DNA from: Slackia exigua ATCC 700122 | GTDB taxonomy: Bacteria > Actinomycetota > Coriobacteriia > Coriobacteriales > Eggerthellaceae | Length of the DNA: 64,000 nt | Reading direction: 5' to 3' | Assembly (NCBI RefSeq): GCF_000162875.1 | Contig: NZ_GG700631.1 | Coordinates: 591,277 to 655,276, forward strand | Shown here: in pieces, positions 8,769 to 18,216 of the stretch | Layout of the letters: every line of letters begins with the position of its first letter | How positions within the stretch are numbered: the stretch's first letter is position 1 | Made by a program: the position numbers and the translations under genes | The notes under the pieces: generated by a model | What the model was told of the DNA's origin: nothing | The model's database searches: none | What the model saw: the letters and a program-made list of their open reading frames with translations, nothing else

Positions 8769-9467
8769 GTGTCGGACGGCCGGTCGCTGAAAGTCCCCGT
8801 CAAGCTCTGCGCATTCGCGTGCGTGCTGGCCTGTTCGACGCTGACGAGCGCCCTGTCCATGCTCTACCTTCCCACGCTGCTGTCGCTGATTTACGTAGCG
8901 ATGCAAGGCAGGACGCGTCTGGCGCTATCCTTCGCGATGACCTACGCCGTACTCGCGCTCCTGCTCTTCCTCATCCGATTCCACGGGCTGCATATGATCG
9001 TGTTCTCGGAATTCCACGTTCTTCTGCTCTGGAGCATGTCGCCCGTCATCGTGGTGGGATGGGATCTCGTCACCACCCCGCCAGGCGATCTTTCAGCATT
9101 TCTGTCCAAGATGCACGCGCCCGTGGCCCTCATCCTGGGAGTGCTCGTCGTGTTCCGCTTCTTCCCCACCATGGCCTCCGAGCTCTCGAGCATCGTGCGG
9201 TCCATGCGCAACCGATCCCTCACCGCTCCTTCCCGCATGATCGCCCACCCCGCTGCAAGCGGCGAATACGTCATCGTGCCCCTTATGCTGCGGTGCCTGC
9301 AGATAGCCGACCAGCTCACCGTGTCGGCCATCGCGCGCGGAGCGGAAAGAAACGGCATTCGAAGCAGCTATTACGGGCGGCCGTGCGAAGCACGGGATGC
9401 GATCTGGCTTGCCGTCTGGATGGCGGGAACCGCCCTGTTCTTGCTCGTGACCGGAGCAAAGCCGTGA
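8769..9467 (+). CDS. ECF transporter transmembrane T component (EcfT/CbiQ family)
   Basis: A 232-residue membrane protein starting at a GTG two bases after the S-component stop; no later start leaves the first helices intact. It has four to five hydrophobic segments and the EcfT coupling region (FRFFPTMASELSSIVRSMRN and a following conserved helix IADQLTVSAIARGAERNGIR), which contains the Ala-Arg-Gly motif (IARGAE) that contacts the ATPases. Its stop overlaps the start of the ATPase gene in GTGA. Confidence 0.87.
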   Translation: MSDGRSLKVPVKLCAFACVLACSTLTSALSMLYLPTLLSLIYVAMQGRTRLALSFAMTYAVLALLLFLIRFHGLHMIVFSEFHVLLLWSMSPVIVVGWDLVTTPPGDLSAFLSKMHAPVALILGVLVVFRFFPTMASELSSIVRSMRNRSLTAPSRMIAHPAASGEYVIVPLMLRCLQIADQLTVSAIARGAERNGIRSSYYGRPCEARDAIWLAVWMAGTALFLLVTGAKP

Positions 9468-10852
9468 TCCGTCTCGACCGCGTCACGTTCCGATACGAAG
9501 GCGGCAGCCACGGCGTCGTCGACATAGACCTGCATGTGCCCCAAGGCGCGTGCGTGGTGCTCTGCGGCGCATCGGGTTGCGGGAAAACCACGCTGACGCG
9601 GCTGATGAACGGCCTTGCGCCCCGCTTCTACCGAGGAAGGCTCGAAGGATCGGTCACGGTTGAAGGCAAAAAGGTGCCCGACGCCCCTTCATGGGAGACG
9701 AGCGCGCACGTGGGCAGCGTGTTCCAAGATCCTAAGAGCCAGTTCTTCTCATCCGAGCTGCCTGGAGAGGTAGCCTTCGCCTGCGAGAACTTGGGAATGG
9801 ATCAGGACGAGGTGCGTCGCCGCACCGACGCCGCCATCGCCGAGCTCGAACTCGATTATGTCCGCGACCGTCCGCTCGATGCGCTTTCGAACGGCGAGAA
9901 GCAGCGGGTCGCCATCGCCTCGGTCTGCGCCCCGGCGCCGAAGACCCTCGTATTCGACGAACCTACCGCGAACCTGGACGCCGAAGGCGCACGCCAGCTC
10001 GCACGCATCGTGAATCGTTTCAAGAATGAAGGATTCACCCAGGTCGTCGCCGAGCATCGCCTCGCCTGGCTCGACGGCGTGGCCGATCGCTACGTCTATC
10101 TCGAGAACGGACGCATCCTGGCAGAATTCACGCCCGATGAGATGCGCTCGATGGACGAGGGAGAACGTCGGCAGCGCGGCTTGCGGGCGCCGATGCCCGT
10201 ACGCAAGCCCGACCTGCCCCTTCCTCGCGGCGAGAACCCGTCGATGCATACGACCGGGCTTTCGTGCAGACGAGGAGGGCGAATCATCTGGAAGGATCTT
10301 GACCTGCATTTCTACCCAGGGCGCGTGACCGCCATCACAGGACGCAACGGCGCAGGGAAAACGACCCTCGGAATGATTCTCTCGGGACTTGCGCGCCCCA
10401 GCGGAGGAGCCGTCTTCATACAGGGAAAGAAGATGCGTGGGGCGCAGCGGCGCACGTCCGTCTGGTTCTGCTCGAACGATACCGGCACGCAGTTCTTCAC
10501 GAGTTCGGTGGCGGACGAGCTGCTTCTGGACGCGAAGCCGACCGACGAGACCATAGAGCGCGCCCGTGCGGCGCTCAAGCGATTAGGGCTCTACGAATTC
10601 AAGGACGCGCACCCTGCGGCCCTCTCGGGCGGCCAGCGCCAGCGGCTCGCCATCGCCTGCGCCCTGCTTTCGAATCGCGACGTGCTTATCTTCGACGAGC
10701 CGACGAGCGGGTTCGACGGCACGAACATGGAAATCATCGCGCATGAGCTTGCCGCGGCGGCGCGCACGGGCAGAAGCGTCCTGGTCATCACGCATGACAG
10801 CGAGTTCATGGCCGCATGCTGCGACAGCGGGTATTGCCTCGACGACCTCTGA
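9464..10852 (+). CDS. ECF transporter ATPase, two ABC domains in one chain (EcfA-EcfA')
   Basis: A 462-residue protein starting at GTG within the four-base overlap GTGA. It holds two nucleotide-binding domains in tandem: Walker A GASGCGKTT and signature LSNGEKQRV in the first half; Walker A GRNGAGKTT and signature LSGGQRQRL in the second. Walker B segments are TLVFDEPTANLD and VLIFDEPTSGFD. In most ECF systems these are two separate proteins; the fused form supplies both halves of the ATPase dimer. It powers uptake through the S and T subunits encoded just upstream. Confidence 0.92.
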   Translation: MIRLDRVTFRYEGGSHGVVDIDLHVPQGACVVLCGASGCGKTTLTRLMNGLAPRFYRGRLEGSVTVEGKKVPDAPSWETSAHVGSVFQDPKSQFFSSELPGEVAFACENLGMDQDEVRRRTDAAIAELELDYVRDRPLDALSNGEKQRVAIASVCAPAPKTLVFDEPTANLDAEGARQLARIVNRFKNEGFTQVVAEHRLAWLDGVADRYVYLENGRILAEFTPDEMRSMDEGERRQRGLRAPMPVRKPDLPLPRGENPSMHTTGLSCRRGGRIIWKDLDLHFYPGRVTAITGRNGAGKTTLGMILSGLARPSGGAVFIQGKKMRGAQRRTSVWFCSNDTGTQFFTSSVADELLLDAKPTDETIERARAALKRLGLYEFKDAHPAALSGGQRQRLAIACALLSNRDVLIFDEPTSGFDGTNMEIIAHELAAAARTGRSVLVITHDSEFMAACCDSGYCLDDL

Positions 10853-10945
10853 TGCGGCCGATACCCGCCGACATCTCCCTCATTCGTCAAAGATCTGTTC
10901 TCTCGTTTTCTTCGATTCTCCCTTTCAGAAGCCGACATATCGTGC

Positions 10946-10983
10946 TTTAATGTATCTAAGTTATATAACTAAGATACATTAAA
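10946..10983 (+). promoter_or_regulatory. Near-perfect 38-bp palindrome, likely TetR operator
   Basis: A 38-bp inverted repeat with a single mismatched pair; the left arm is TTTAATGTATCTAAGTTAT. It lies 53 bp upstream of the TetR start at 11037, in AT-rich DNA. The layout mirrors the palindrome before the first TetR gene but the sequence differs, consistent with a separate regulator. Confidence 0.72.
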
Positions 10984-11036
10984 CATGGATAGCGTACGAT
11001 GCATATCACGACATAGAGAGGAACGGCGCAGGAGAT

Positions 11037-11675
11037 ATGGCACGACGAAAGCAATCGGAACTCGGCGATATCGAAACGAAGGACAGGATACTTGCGAGCG
11101 CGAGGAAGCATTTCCTTGCCTACGGGTTCCAAGCGGCTCCTTTGCGGAAGATCGCCTCGGAAGCAGGTTTCACATCCGGCGCATTGTACGGCTATTTCGC
11201 CTCTAAGGAAGAGCTGTTCTACGCCATCACGGACCCGACGGCGGATCGATTGATGAAAGCGCTCGGCAGCGCTTGCGATGCAATAGAAGCCCTTCCTGAA
11301 AAGATGCGATTCCATACGATGGGCGAGGCATACTACCGGCATATTCCAAAGATCGTGGATGCGGTTCTGCAGGACAAAGACGCCATGGTCCTCATCGTCA
11401 ACGGCTCTCAAGGAACGAAATACGAGGGATTCCTGGATGCCTTGGCGAGCCGTGCCGCCAAGACCATCGTCAACGCATCCGAATCCTCCGGATCAAGCGA
11501 TATGCACGACATAGAAGGGCGGACGCTCGAGGTCCTGATGGAGGGTTATATCCATACCCTTTTCCGGCTCATCGTCTCGGATAGGGACAGGAACACGATC
11601 ATAAGGTGCATGGAGACCACAGGGAAGGTCTACGAAAAGGGCATCCTTGCTTTGATGAGGGAGGGAACGTCATGA
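11037..11675 (+). CDS. TetR-family regulator
   Basis: A 212-residue protein with an N-terminal TetR domain (QAAPLRKIASEAGFTSGALYG, about residues 30-50) followed by a divergent helical sensor domain. The ATG is preceded by AGGAGA. Its stop overlaps the start of the ATC-hydrolase-like gene (ATGA), so the two are translationally coupled. It resembles the TetR at 7511 in the helix-turn-helix but is clearly a different protein. It probably binds the palindrome at 10946-10983. Confidence 0.88.
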   Translation: MARRKQSELGDIETKDRILASARKHFLAYGFQAAPLRKIASEAGFTSGALYGYFASKEELFYAITDPTADRLMKALGSACDAIEALPEKMRFHTMGEAYYRHIPKIVDAVLQDKDAMVLIVNGSQGTKYEGFLDALASRAAKTIVNASESSGSSDMHDIEGRTLEVLMEGYIHTLFRLIVSDRDRNTIIRCMETTGKVYEKGILALMREGTS

Positions 11676-12331
11676 AACGATCGGAAGAGACGATCGGGAC
11701 CTACCCGATGCCACCGGCATCCGCCGAATGGATCAGAGCGCGCTTAACGGAACGCTATACTGAAGAAAAGGCTGAGGAAAAATTCGAAAAAATCAACCGC
11801 ATGTATGAATCGTTTGCCGATCAAGCCCCTTATATAGGCGGCGAGAAGAACCCTATGTCCAAGAACTTCTACGGCGCACTTTCGGCATTCGCCTATTACG
11901 AATGCATGGGACGCTCCCTATCCCCCGACGAAATCACGGACATGTGCTACGGCATGATGATGACGGGGAGAAACGGCAGGAAGCCGCTGGAACGGTTCGA
12001 TCTCAACAACAAGCTGGTACAGAAACTCTTCTACGGCCTATTCGGCATGAGGGCGAGAAAGCTGAACAAGCACAAGGCAGACAGCTCATGGAACAACGCC
12101 TGGGGAATGAGAATCAACCCCCGGGGACACGAAGAGGGAATCAGCATCCATCTCGTGGGATGTCCCATCGCAGATTTCGCGAAGGAAAACGGTTACGGAG
12201 AACTCATGCCGTATTTCTGCGAAACGGACAAGGCCGTCATGGAAGCGCTCGGAGGAACGCTTTACCGGGATCATACGGTCGCAGACGGCTTCGACGAGTG
12301 CGACTATTGGATTAGGAACAAAGGGGAATGA
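11672..12331 (+). CDS. L-2-amino-thiazoline-4-carboxylic acid hydrolase-like protein
   Basis: A 219-residue protein translationally coupled to the TetR gene through an ATGA overlap. The segments GMRINPRGHEEGISIHLVGCPIADFAKENGYGELMPYFCETDKAV and the closing FDECDYWI resemble the ATC hydrolase family, named for a Pseudomonas enzyme of D,L-2-aminothiazoline-4-carboxylate conversion to cysteine. Many homologs sit beside TetR genes and have no tested activity, so the name is a family label here. The conserved Cys and His in HLVGCP and MPYFC are candidate functional residues. Confidence 0.72.
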   Translation: MKRSEETIGTYPMPPASAEWIRARLTERYTEEKAEEKFEKINRMYESFADQAPYIGGEKNPMSKNFYGALSAFAYYECMGRSLSPDEITDMCYGMMMTGRNGRKPLERFDLNNKLVQKLFYGLFGMRARKLNKHKADSSWNNAWGMRINPRGHEEGISIHLVGCPIADFAKENGYGELMPYFCETDKAVMEALGGTLYRDHTVADGFDECDYWIRNKGE

Positions 12332-12370
12332 AGGTCCTTTTCGGCATCGGTCCAGGGAGAACGCAATGTT

Positions 12371-13711
12371 TCAGACGCGTTCCCGTGCGTCGAAGTCGAT
12401 ACGCGCTTCGAACGTGCGGTCGGCCTGGGAAACGCTGAGGCGCCAGCCCGCATGTGCGAAAATGCACGTGGCGACCCGCAGGCCCAGCCCTGCCCCCTCA
12501 TGCGTAGACGATTCCCCGCCCCGCACGCTATTCACCAGCGTGATCGTCGCAGCACGCATGCCGCATGCGCCGTCTTCGGCGCGCGAGCACGCGATGCGCA
12601 CGGCGCCCCGAGCGACTCCATGGTTCCTGATATTGCCGAACAAGTTGTCGAAGGCGCGCGCAATCGCGCGGGGGTCCGCCTGCACGGAAAGCCCTTCGAG
12701 ACATTCCATTCCGCTTACCTGAACCTCCATGCCGATGCTTCGAAGCTCGAAAAACCCTTCCTCGATGCGCGCGCCTATGAGCGAGCGGCAATCGCATTCC
12801 TCGAGCAAGCGGGTCGAGGAATCGGCATCGTGGGAGAGGAAGCGCTCGAACAGCTCGTCGGATATCTCCTTGACGCGGTAGGCCTTCTGCCTGCTGCTTT
12901 CCAGATAGCGCTTTTCATCTTGCTCCGACGTGCATCTGCCCATGGCCAGGATGTCCAGATAGCCTATCAATGACGTGAGCGGGCTGCGCAGGTCGTGCGA
13001 CATCGAGGCAATGAGCTCGTAGTCGCGCCGGCGCGCCGCATCCTCATCGGTCTGGCGGGCCAGGACGGCCTTGCGCATATCGTCGATGCTGCGGGCCAAC
13101 TCGCCCAGCTCGTCATCTCCCTGAACGGAGATCGGATAGTCCAGGTCGCCGCCCTCCAGGATATGGACCTCGTCGTTAAGCGTTCCGATGGAGCGCGTCT
13201 TACGAAACACCAGCAGCACGAGCACCAGCGCGAAAGCCGCGGTCGCCAGAGCGCCGGATGCCGCGGTCGCGGCCAGTTCGTCGCCCATCGCGTAGTATTC
13301 GTAGAACATGGCCTCGCCTTCGCCATCGGAGAAACGCACGTCGAAGGTCTTCTGCCACTGCATCGAATCGCCGCCGGGTATATCCAGGGATGCCAGATTC
13401 TCGTCCATGGTGGAGTCGTACAGGATGCGATCGCCGCCGTAGACCTGCAGCATCACATACCGCTCGCGGGTCACCCAGTCGTCGAGCGCCGCCTTGTCCG
13501 AACGCGAGACGTCGTGCTCGTCGATGTAGTCTTGCAACGAATCCGCTGCGCGCGCAAGGCGCTGCTCCTGGGCGGCCGGCGTATCGACGATGGAGGAAAT
13601 TCCCCAGTTCGCAAGGGTCTTGGCACCGAAAAACACCCCCGCCCCCACGGCGAGCGCGATCGCTACGTAGGCGATGAGCCGGTAGGCCAGCTTGTTCATC
13701 GGATTAGTCAA
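12371..13711 (-). CDS. Sensor histidine kinase of the Msr locus
   Basis: A 446-residue membrane kinase: a first transmembrane helix near residues 10-32, an extracytoplasmic segment of about 120 residues, a second helix near 160-178, HAMP linker, HisKA H-box (SMSHDLRSPLTSLIGYL) and HATPase domain (N-box FDNLFGNIRNHG, G-box GAGLGLRVATCIFAHAG). The indicated TTG start overlaps the stop of the response regulator and has GGGGG upstream; an ATG at 13699 is a possible alternative. It is cotranscribed with the regulator and with msrAB and ccdA-tlpA upstream, so it may sense envelope oxidation. Confidence 0.88.
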   Translation of the reverse strand: MTNPMNKLAYRLIAYVAIALAVGAGVFFGAKTLANWGISSIVDTPAAQEQRLARAADSLQDYIDEHDVSRSDKAALDDWVTRERYVMLQVYGGDRILYDSTMDENLASLDIPGGDSMQWQKTFDVRFSDGEGEAMFYEYYAMGDELAATAASGALATAAFALVLVLLVFRKTRSIGTLNDEVHILEGGDLDYPISVQGDDELGELARSIDDMRKAVLARQTDEDAARRRDYELIASMSHDLRSPLTSLIGYLDILAMGRCTSEQDEKRYLESSRQKAYRVKEISDELFERFLSHDADSSTRLLEECDCRSLIGARIEEGFFELRSIGMEVQVSGMECLEGLSVQADPRAIARAFDNLFGNIRNHGVARGAVRIACSRAEDGACGMRAATITLVNSVRGGESSTHEGAGLGLRVATCIFAHAGWRLSVSQADRTFEARIDFDARERV

Positions 13712-14420
13712 TGGTGTATCCCCGCCCCCATACCGTGCGCACGATCTGCGGATCGCGAGGATCGGCTTCGAGCTTCTTGCGCAGGTTCTTTATATGCGCC
13801 ATGACGGTGTTGTTCGATTGGGGAAGGTACATGCTGCGCCACACGTTCTCGTACAGCTCGCGCGCAGACACGACGCGGCCTCTGTTGCGGGCGAGGGCGA
13901 GCAGGACCTCGTATTCCAGGTCGGTGAGCGCCACGGGCGTCTCGCCTTTGCTCACGCGACGCGCGCGTGTGTCGATGAGCACCGGTCCTGCCTGGATCGT
14001 TTCCCCCGTCTGCGCGCCCTGGGCCGAGCCGTACTGACGGTAGCGGCGCAGCATGGCCTTCACACGAGCCAGAAGCTCGGGCGTCGAAAAGGGTTTGACC
14101 AGGTAGTCATCGCCTCCCGCGGCAAGGCCGGCCACCTTGTCGGCATCCTGCGAGCGGGCGGTCAGGAACAGGATGGGCGCGTTGCTGGACAAGCGAAGAC
14201 GCTCGCACACCTCCAAACCCGAGGCCTTGGGCATCATCACATCGAGAATGGCCAGGTCGAAAGGATGCCGCGCAAGAGCGAGCGCTTCCAGGCCGTCGCG
14301 CGCGGCATCCACCCGATACCCCTCGCTCGCAAGCAGCACGCTGACGACCTCGAGGATATCGGGGTCGTCGTCGGCAAGCAGGATGCGTGCCTGGTGCTGT
14401 GCCTGGGGCGGTTCCTTCAT
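13704..14420 (-). CDS. OmpR/PhoB-type response regulator of the Msr locus
   Basis: A 238-residue regulator with an N-terminal receiver domain (ILLADDDPDILEV acidic pocket, LAILDVMMP phosphoacceptor Asp, VKPF Lys) and a C-terminal winged helix (LTDLEYEVLLALARNRGRVV, MAHIKNLRKKLEADP, VRTVWGRGYTID). It lies 104 bp downstream of msrAB and overlaps the kinase gene, on one strand, so it probably controls the surrounding methionine-sulfoxide repair genes. Confidence 0.93.
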   Translation of the reverse strand: MKEPPQAQHQARILLADDDPDILEVVSVLLASEGYRVDAARDGLEALALARHPFDLAILDVMMPKASGLEVCERLRLSSNAPILFLTARSQDADKVAGLAAGGDDYLVKPFSTPELLARVKAMLRRYRQYGSAQGAQTGETIQAGPVLIDTRARRVSKGETPVALTDLEYEVLLALARNRGRVVSARELYENVWRSMYLPQSNNTVMAHIKNLRKKLEADPRDPQIVRTVWGRGYTID

Positions 14421-14524
14421 GCACTCCTCTGATCCTCAGAACGTTCGCGCGCCTTGGGCGGATAAACCCGGCTGAAATCCCATTCTAAGCGTTCTTCGTC
14501 ATGACCATTCTCGGCGTGCTTCCG

Positions 14525-15751
14525 TCACTTCGTGCTCTCTCCGTAGGAATCGCAGCGATCCATGAATATGCCGTAGCCCTGCTCCTCCATCTTGTCGAGA
14601 GGAATGAACCGCAGGGCGGCGCTGTCGATGCAGTAGCGCAGGCCGCCCGCTTTGGCGGGACCGTCGGTGAAGACGTGGCCCAGATGCGAATCCCCGACGC
14701 GGCTGCGCACCTCGGTACGCATCAGACCGTGGGACATATCGGTCTTCTCCACGATGACGTCGGGATCGATGGGCGCCGTGAAGCTGGGCCACCCGCATCC
14801 CGATTCGAACTTGTCTTCAGAAGAGAACAGGGGCTCGCCCGTCACCACGTCCACGTAGATGCCCGGCTCTTTGTTGTCGAAGTAATCGCCGGTGAAGGCG
14901 CGCTCGGTCCCGTCGCGCTGGGTGATGTCGTACTGCGCGTCGGTCAGCATGCGGGCGATCTCATCATCGTCCGGACGGCTGAACGCGGCTTCGTTCACGC
15001 GCACGCGTCCGTTCTCGTCCTTGTAGCCATAGGGTTCGGCCCCGTCGGCGCCGGATTCGAGCTTCACGTCATCCAAGCTGCTGAAATCGATATGGCAGTA
15101 GCCGTTCGGGTTCTTCTTGAGATAGTCCTGATGATAGTCTTCGGCTTCGCACCAGGCGCCGAGCGGCTCCAGCTCGGTGACGACATCCCGATCGTACTGA
15201 GCGCGCACGTCGTCGAACACCTTCTCGATGGCGGCGCGATCATCCTCATCGACGTAATACACGCCGGTGCGGTACTGGCTGCCGCGGTCGTTGCCCTGCT
15301 TGTTCACGCTGGTGGGATCGATGATCTTGAAGTACTGGCGCACCAGCGTGTCCAGGCTCACGATCTTGGGGTCGTACGAGACGTGCACGGTCTCCGCATA
15401 GCCGGTGGTGTCGGTGCACACTTTCTCGTAGCTGGGATGGGCGACGTTCGCGTCGCCGTTGGCGTATCCGGAGACGGCATCGGCCACGCCGGGAATGCGG
15501 GAGAAGTATTCCTCCACGCCCCAGAAGCAGCCTCCGGCGAAGTAGATGTCATGCAGGTTGTCGTAGTCGATGTTCACGTCTGCCTCCTTGATCGTATCGG
15601 TAGGGTTTTCGGATGAGACGCCTTTCATGCCGTGCGAATCCGTCGCCTTGCTCAGATAGCTCTGGGCATCGCATCCGCTCAGCATGGCGGTTGCGAAGAG
15701 GGCGGCGCATACAAGGGCGGCGAAGGCGCGTATGCGGGTTCGTGCGTTCAT
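14525..15751 (-). CDS. msrAB: Lipoprotein peptide-methionine sulfoxide reductase, MsrA-MsrB fusion
   Basis: A 408-residue protein. The ATG follows AAAGGATC. Residues 1-27 form a lipoprotein signal ending in LSGC, so the enzyme sits on the outer face of the membrane. The MsrA domain carries the catalytic [11 protein letters not shown]; the MsrB domain carries SGCGWPSF and [11 protein letters not shown] with its catalytic Cys. The two domains reduce the S and R epimers of methionine sulfoxide in oxidised proteins. The usual zinc-binding Cys pairs of MsrB are not visible, as in several MsrAB fusions. Reducing power would come through the CcdA-TlpA fusion encoded 113 bp upstream. Confidence 0.93.
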   Translation of the reverse strand: MNARTRIRAFAALVCAALFATAMLSGCDAQSYLSKATDSHGMKGVSSENPTDTIKEADVNIDYDNLHDIYFAGGCFWGVEEYFSRIPGVADAVSGYANGDANVAHPSYEKVCTDTTGYAETVHVSYDPKIVSLDTLVRQYFKIIDPTSVNKQGNDRGSQYRTGVYYVDEDDRAAIEKVFDDVRAQYDRDVVTELEPLGAWCEAEDYHQDYLKKNPNGYCHIDFSSLDDVKLESGADGAEPYGYKDENGRVRVNEAAFSRPDDDEIARMLTDAQYDITQRDGTERAFTGDYFDNKEPGIYVDVVTGEPLFSSEDKFESGCGWPSFTAPIDPDVIVEKTDMSHGLMRTEVRSRVGDSHLGHVFTDGPAKAGGLRYCIDSAALRFIPLDKMEEQGYGIFMDRCDSYGESTK

Positions 15752-15863
15752 GACCTGATCCTTTCCGGTCTTTGCGCAGGTGCGATGCGGCGATGGAAGA
15801 ATGGTGGTTGCGACGAGCGTAAACGAGGGTCGCATCGTCCCGCTTGCATCGTTGCGCGCGAAG

Positions 15864-17096
15864 CTATTCAAGCTGCGAGATCATCTTCTCCAGTTCCTGC
15901 GGTTTGATATCTCCCGTGCGCGTCTGCACCACATTGCCCTGGCTGTCCAGGAACACCGAAGTGGGCAGCGCCCGCACGCCGAATGCGCTGAACAGCTGCG
16001 CCTGGCCGTCCATCAGGATATCGAAGTCCAGACCCTGCTCCTGAGCCCAGCGCGCGAACTCGTCTTGGCTCATCTCTCCCGACAGCCCCGGGGCCACGAC
16101 CGTGACGACATGCACGTCTCCGGCCTCTTCATGCTGCGCGGCCAGGGCCTTCAGATTATCGAGGCCGCTTACGCAGGTCGGGCACCAGCTGGCCCAGAAC
16201 TTAAGGTAGACGGGCTTGCCTGCGTAGTCGGCAAGCTCATGCGTTTCTCCGTGCGCATCCTGGAGCTTGACATGGCGCCAGCCGTCCTTGCCGGCCTGCT
16301 GATCGCTCTTGGCTCCAGAGCCGGTCTCGGTCATGGCGTCGTCTTTCGAGGCGGTATCGGATTTCATATCGTCCATCCCCTCGTCGGCGGACTGTTCCTG
16401 CGCGGCGTCATCCATGGAGGTGGAGCGCGCGGAAAGATCGTGCACCTGGGTGAAGATCATCCAGAGACCCATGATGGCAATAAGCGCGCCGCCGATGCGC
16501 TGGATGGTGGGAAGATAGCGGTTCAGCGAACGCACGCGGCCGATGAGCGCGTTCGAAGCGAGGGTGATGATCAAAAACGGGATGCTCATGCCGAGCGAAT
16601 ACACCAGCGTGAGCGCGGCGCCCGCCGCAGCGGTGCCCTGCTGCGCCGCCAGCGCCAGGACAGAGCCGAGGATAGGGCCTATGCAGGGCGTCCAGCCGAA
16701 CGAGAAGCCGAGTCCCAGCAGAAAGGCGCCTGCGACCGTGCGGACGTTCAGCTTGCTGGTATCGAAGCGTTTCTCCCGCTGCAGCAGAGGAATCTGGATC
16801 AATCCGGAAAGGTGCAGGCCGAAGATGAAGATGACGACGCCGCAGGCGATGGCGACGTAGCCGTTGCTAAGCGCGTGCCCTACGGCGCCGGCCCCCAGGC
16901 CGAGGACGAGGAACGTGGCCGAGATGCCCAACACGAACGCGATCGTCCGCGTCGCGCGTTGCACGCCGCCGAGTTCCTGGTCGTTCGCGTCGGACGTGAG
17001 CAGTCCGATGTAAACGGGAAGCAGGGGCAATATGCAGGGTGAGAAGAAGGACAGCAGTCCTGCGACGAACGTCGCGCCTATGATGCCGGTTTCCAT
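15864..17096 (-). CDS. CcdA-type thiol transporter fused to TlpA-like thioredoxin
   Basis: A 410-residue fusion. Residues 1-220 are a six-helix CcdA/DsbD-type membrane domain with the paired cysteines [12 protein letters not shown] (C21) and [12 protein letters not shown] Ser/Asp/Lys-rich linker of about 60 residues leads to an extracytoplasmic thioredoxin fold with WCPTC. Such proteins carry electrons from cytoplasmic thioredoxin across the membrane. As first gene of the locus with msrAB next, the natural partner is the surface methionine sulfoxide reductase. In other bacteria the two parts are usually separate genes. Confidence 0.92.
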   Translation of the reverse strand: METGIIGATFVAGLLSFFSPCILPLLPVYIGLLTSDANDQELGGVQRATRTIAFVLGISATFLVLGLGAGAVGHALSNGYVAIACGVVIFIFGLHLSGLIQIPLLQREKRFDTSKLNVRTVAGAFLLGLGFSFGWTPCIGPILGSVLALAAQQGTAAAGAALTLVYSLGMSIPFLIITLASNALIGRVRSLNRYLPTIQRIGGALIAIMGLWMIFTQVHDLSARSTSMDDAAQEQSADEGMDDMKSDTASKDDAMTETGSGAKSDQQAGKDGWRHVKLQDAHGETHELADYAGKPVYLKFWASWCPTCVSGLDNLKALAAQHEEAGDVHVVTVVAPGLSGEMSQDEFARWAQEQGLDFDILMDGQAQLFSAFGVRALPTSVFLDSQGNVVQTRTGDIKPQELEKMISQLE

Positions 17097-17351
17097 GGGT
17101 TCTCCTGATCAGCGTTTGCGAGCATTGTTTTCCGGCATGATATCCCGACTTTCGCCGCCAACGCCTCTATCGGGACCCGGTTTCAGAATTCTTCAGGAAG
17201 CCCGTTCCGCTTCTCTTGAGACCGTTGTCTGGATGCACCGAGGCTCCATCGACAGGATGCATGAGGTCGAACCTGCTATGATTTCCTGAGCTGTCTCGCG
17301 GAAAGCCGGTAAACGGACTGCGTTGATGTTCGGGCCAGAAGAGGAATCGCA

Positions 17352-18098
17352 ATGGATTACACGAGGATGAATGCAGCCGCGATCGACTCTTGGGTCGATC
17401 GCGGCTGGATGTGGGGAGCGCGCATTTCTCACGAAGAATATGTCAAAGCCCTCAATGGAGACTTCGAAGTCAGGCTTACGCCAACGAAGGGCGTCCCAAG
17501 AAAATGGCTGGGAGAACTGGCAGGTAAGAAGATTCTGGGTCTTGCGTGCGGCGGCGGACAGCAAATGCCCGTGTTCACCGCGCTTGGAGCGGAATGCACT
17601 GTCCTCGATTACTCGGATAGGCAAATAGAGAGCGAAAGGATCGTCGCACAGAGAGAAGGCTATGACATCTCCATCGTCCAGGCGGACATGACGAAACCTC
17701 TGCCCTTCGAAAACGACTGCTTCGACATGGTGTTCCATCCTGTCTCGAACTGTTATGTCGAAGAGGTCAAACCGATATGGCAAGAGTGCCACCGCGTACT
17801 TAAAAAAGGGGGTGTTCTGCTTGCGGGTCTGGATATCGGAATCAACTATGCGGTTGACGAGGAAGAACGTATCATAACGAATACGCTGCCGTTCAATCCA
17901 TTGAAAAACGAGGAACACCTCAAGCGATCGCTTAAGAGTAGCGAAGGAATTCAGTTCTCCCATACTATCGAGGAACAAGTCAACGGACAGTTGGAAGCCG
18001 GCTTCGCCTTAAAGGGCCTCTACGACGATACGAACGGCGCAGGGAACCTTCATGATCACAACGTGACATCCTACGTCGCTACGCTGAGCGTCAAATAG
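17352..18098 (+). CDS. Class I SAM-dependent methyltransferase
   Basis: A 248-residue protein preceded by GAGGAA. It has the Rossmann motif I LGLACGGGQQMPVF, an acidic motif II end (CTVLDYSDRQIE) and the post-motif DMTKPLPFENDCFDMVFHPVSN typical of the Methyltransf_11 family. Small-molecule methylation is likely; no substrate is suggested by the neighbours. A perfect 12-bp inverted repeat with a 6-nt loop (17376-17405) lies inside codons 9-18, which could fold in the mRNA near the start. Confidence 0.87.
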   Translation: MDYTRMNAAAIDSWVDRGWMWGARISHEEYVKALNGDFEVRLTPTKGVPRKWLGELAGKKILGLACGGGQQMPVFTALGAECTVLDYSDRQIESERIVAQREGYDISIVQADMTKPLPFENDCFDMVFHPVSNCYVEEVKPIWQECHRVLKKGGVLLAGLDIGINYAVDEEERIITNTLPFNPLKNEEHLKRSLKSSEGIQFSHTIEEQVNGQLEAGFALKGLYDDTNGAGNLHDHNVTSYVATLSVK

Positions 18099-18216
18099 GT
18101 TTCTGCGCGTCGTCATTCGACGATTGCATCGATGCCCGATTTCTTTCGGGACGCGGCCCATCAGTCTTTCAACGGCAGCGGCCATTTCGTCACTCTTTTT
18201 TCTAGCTCTTGGCAAC

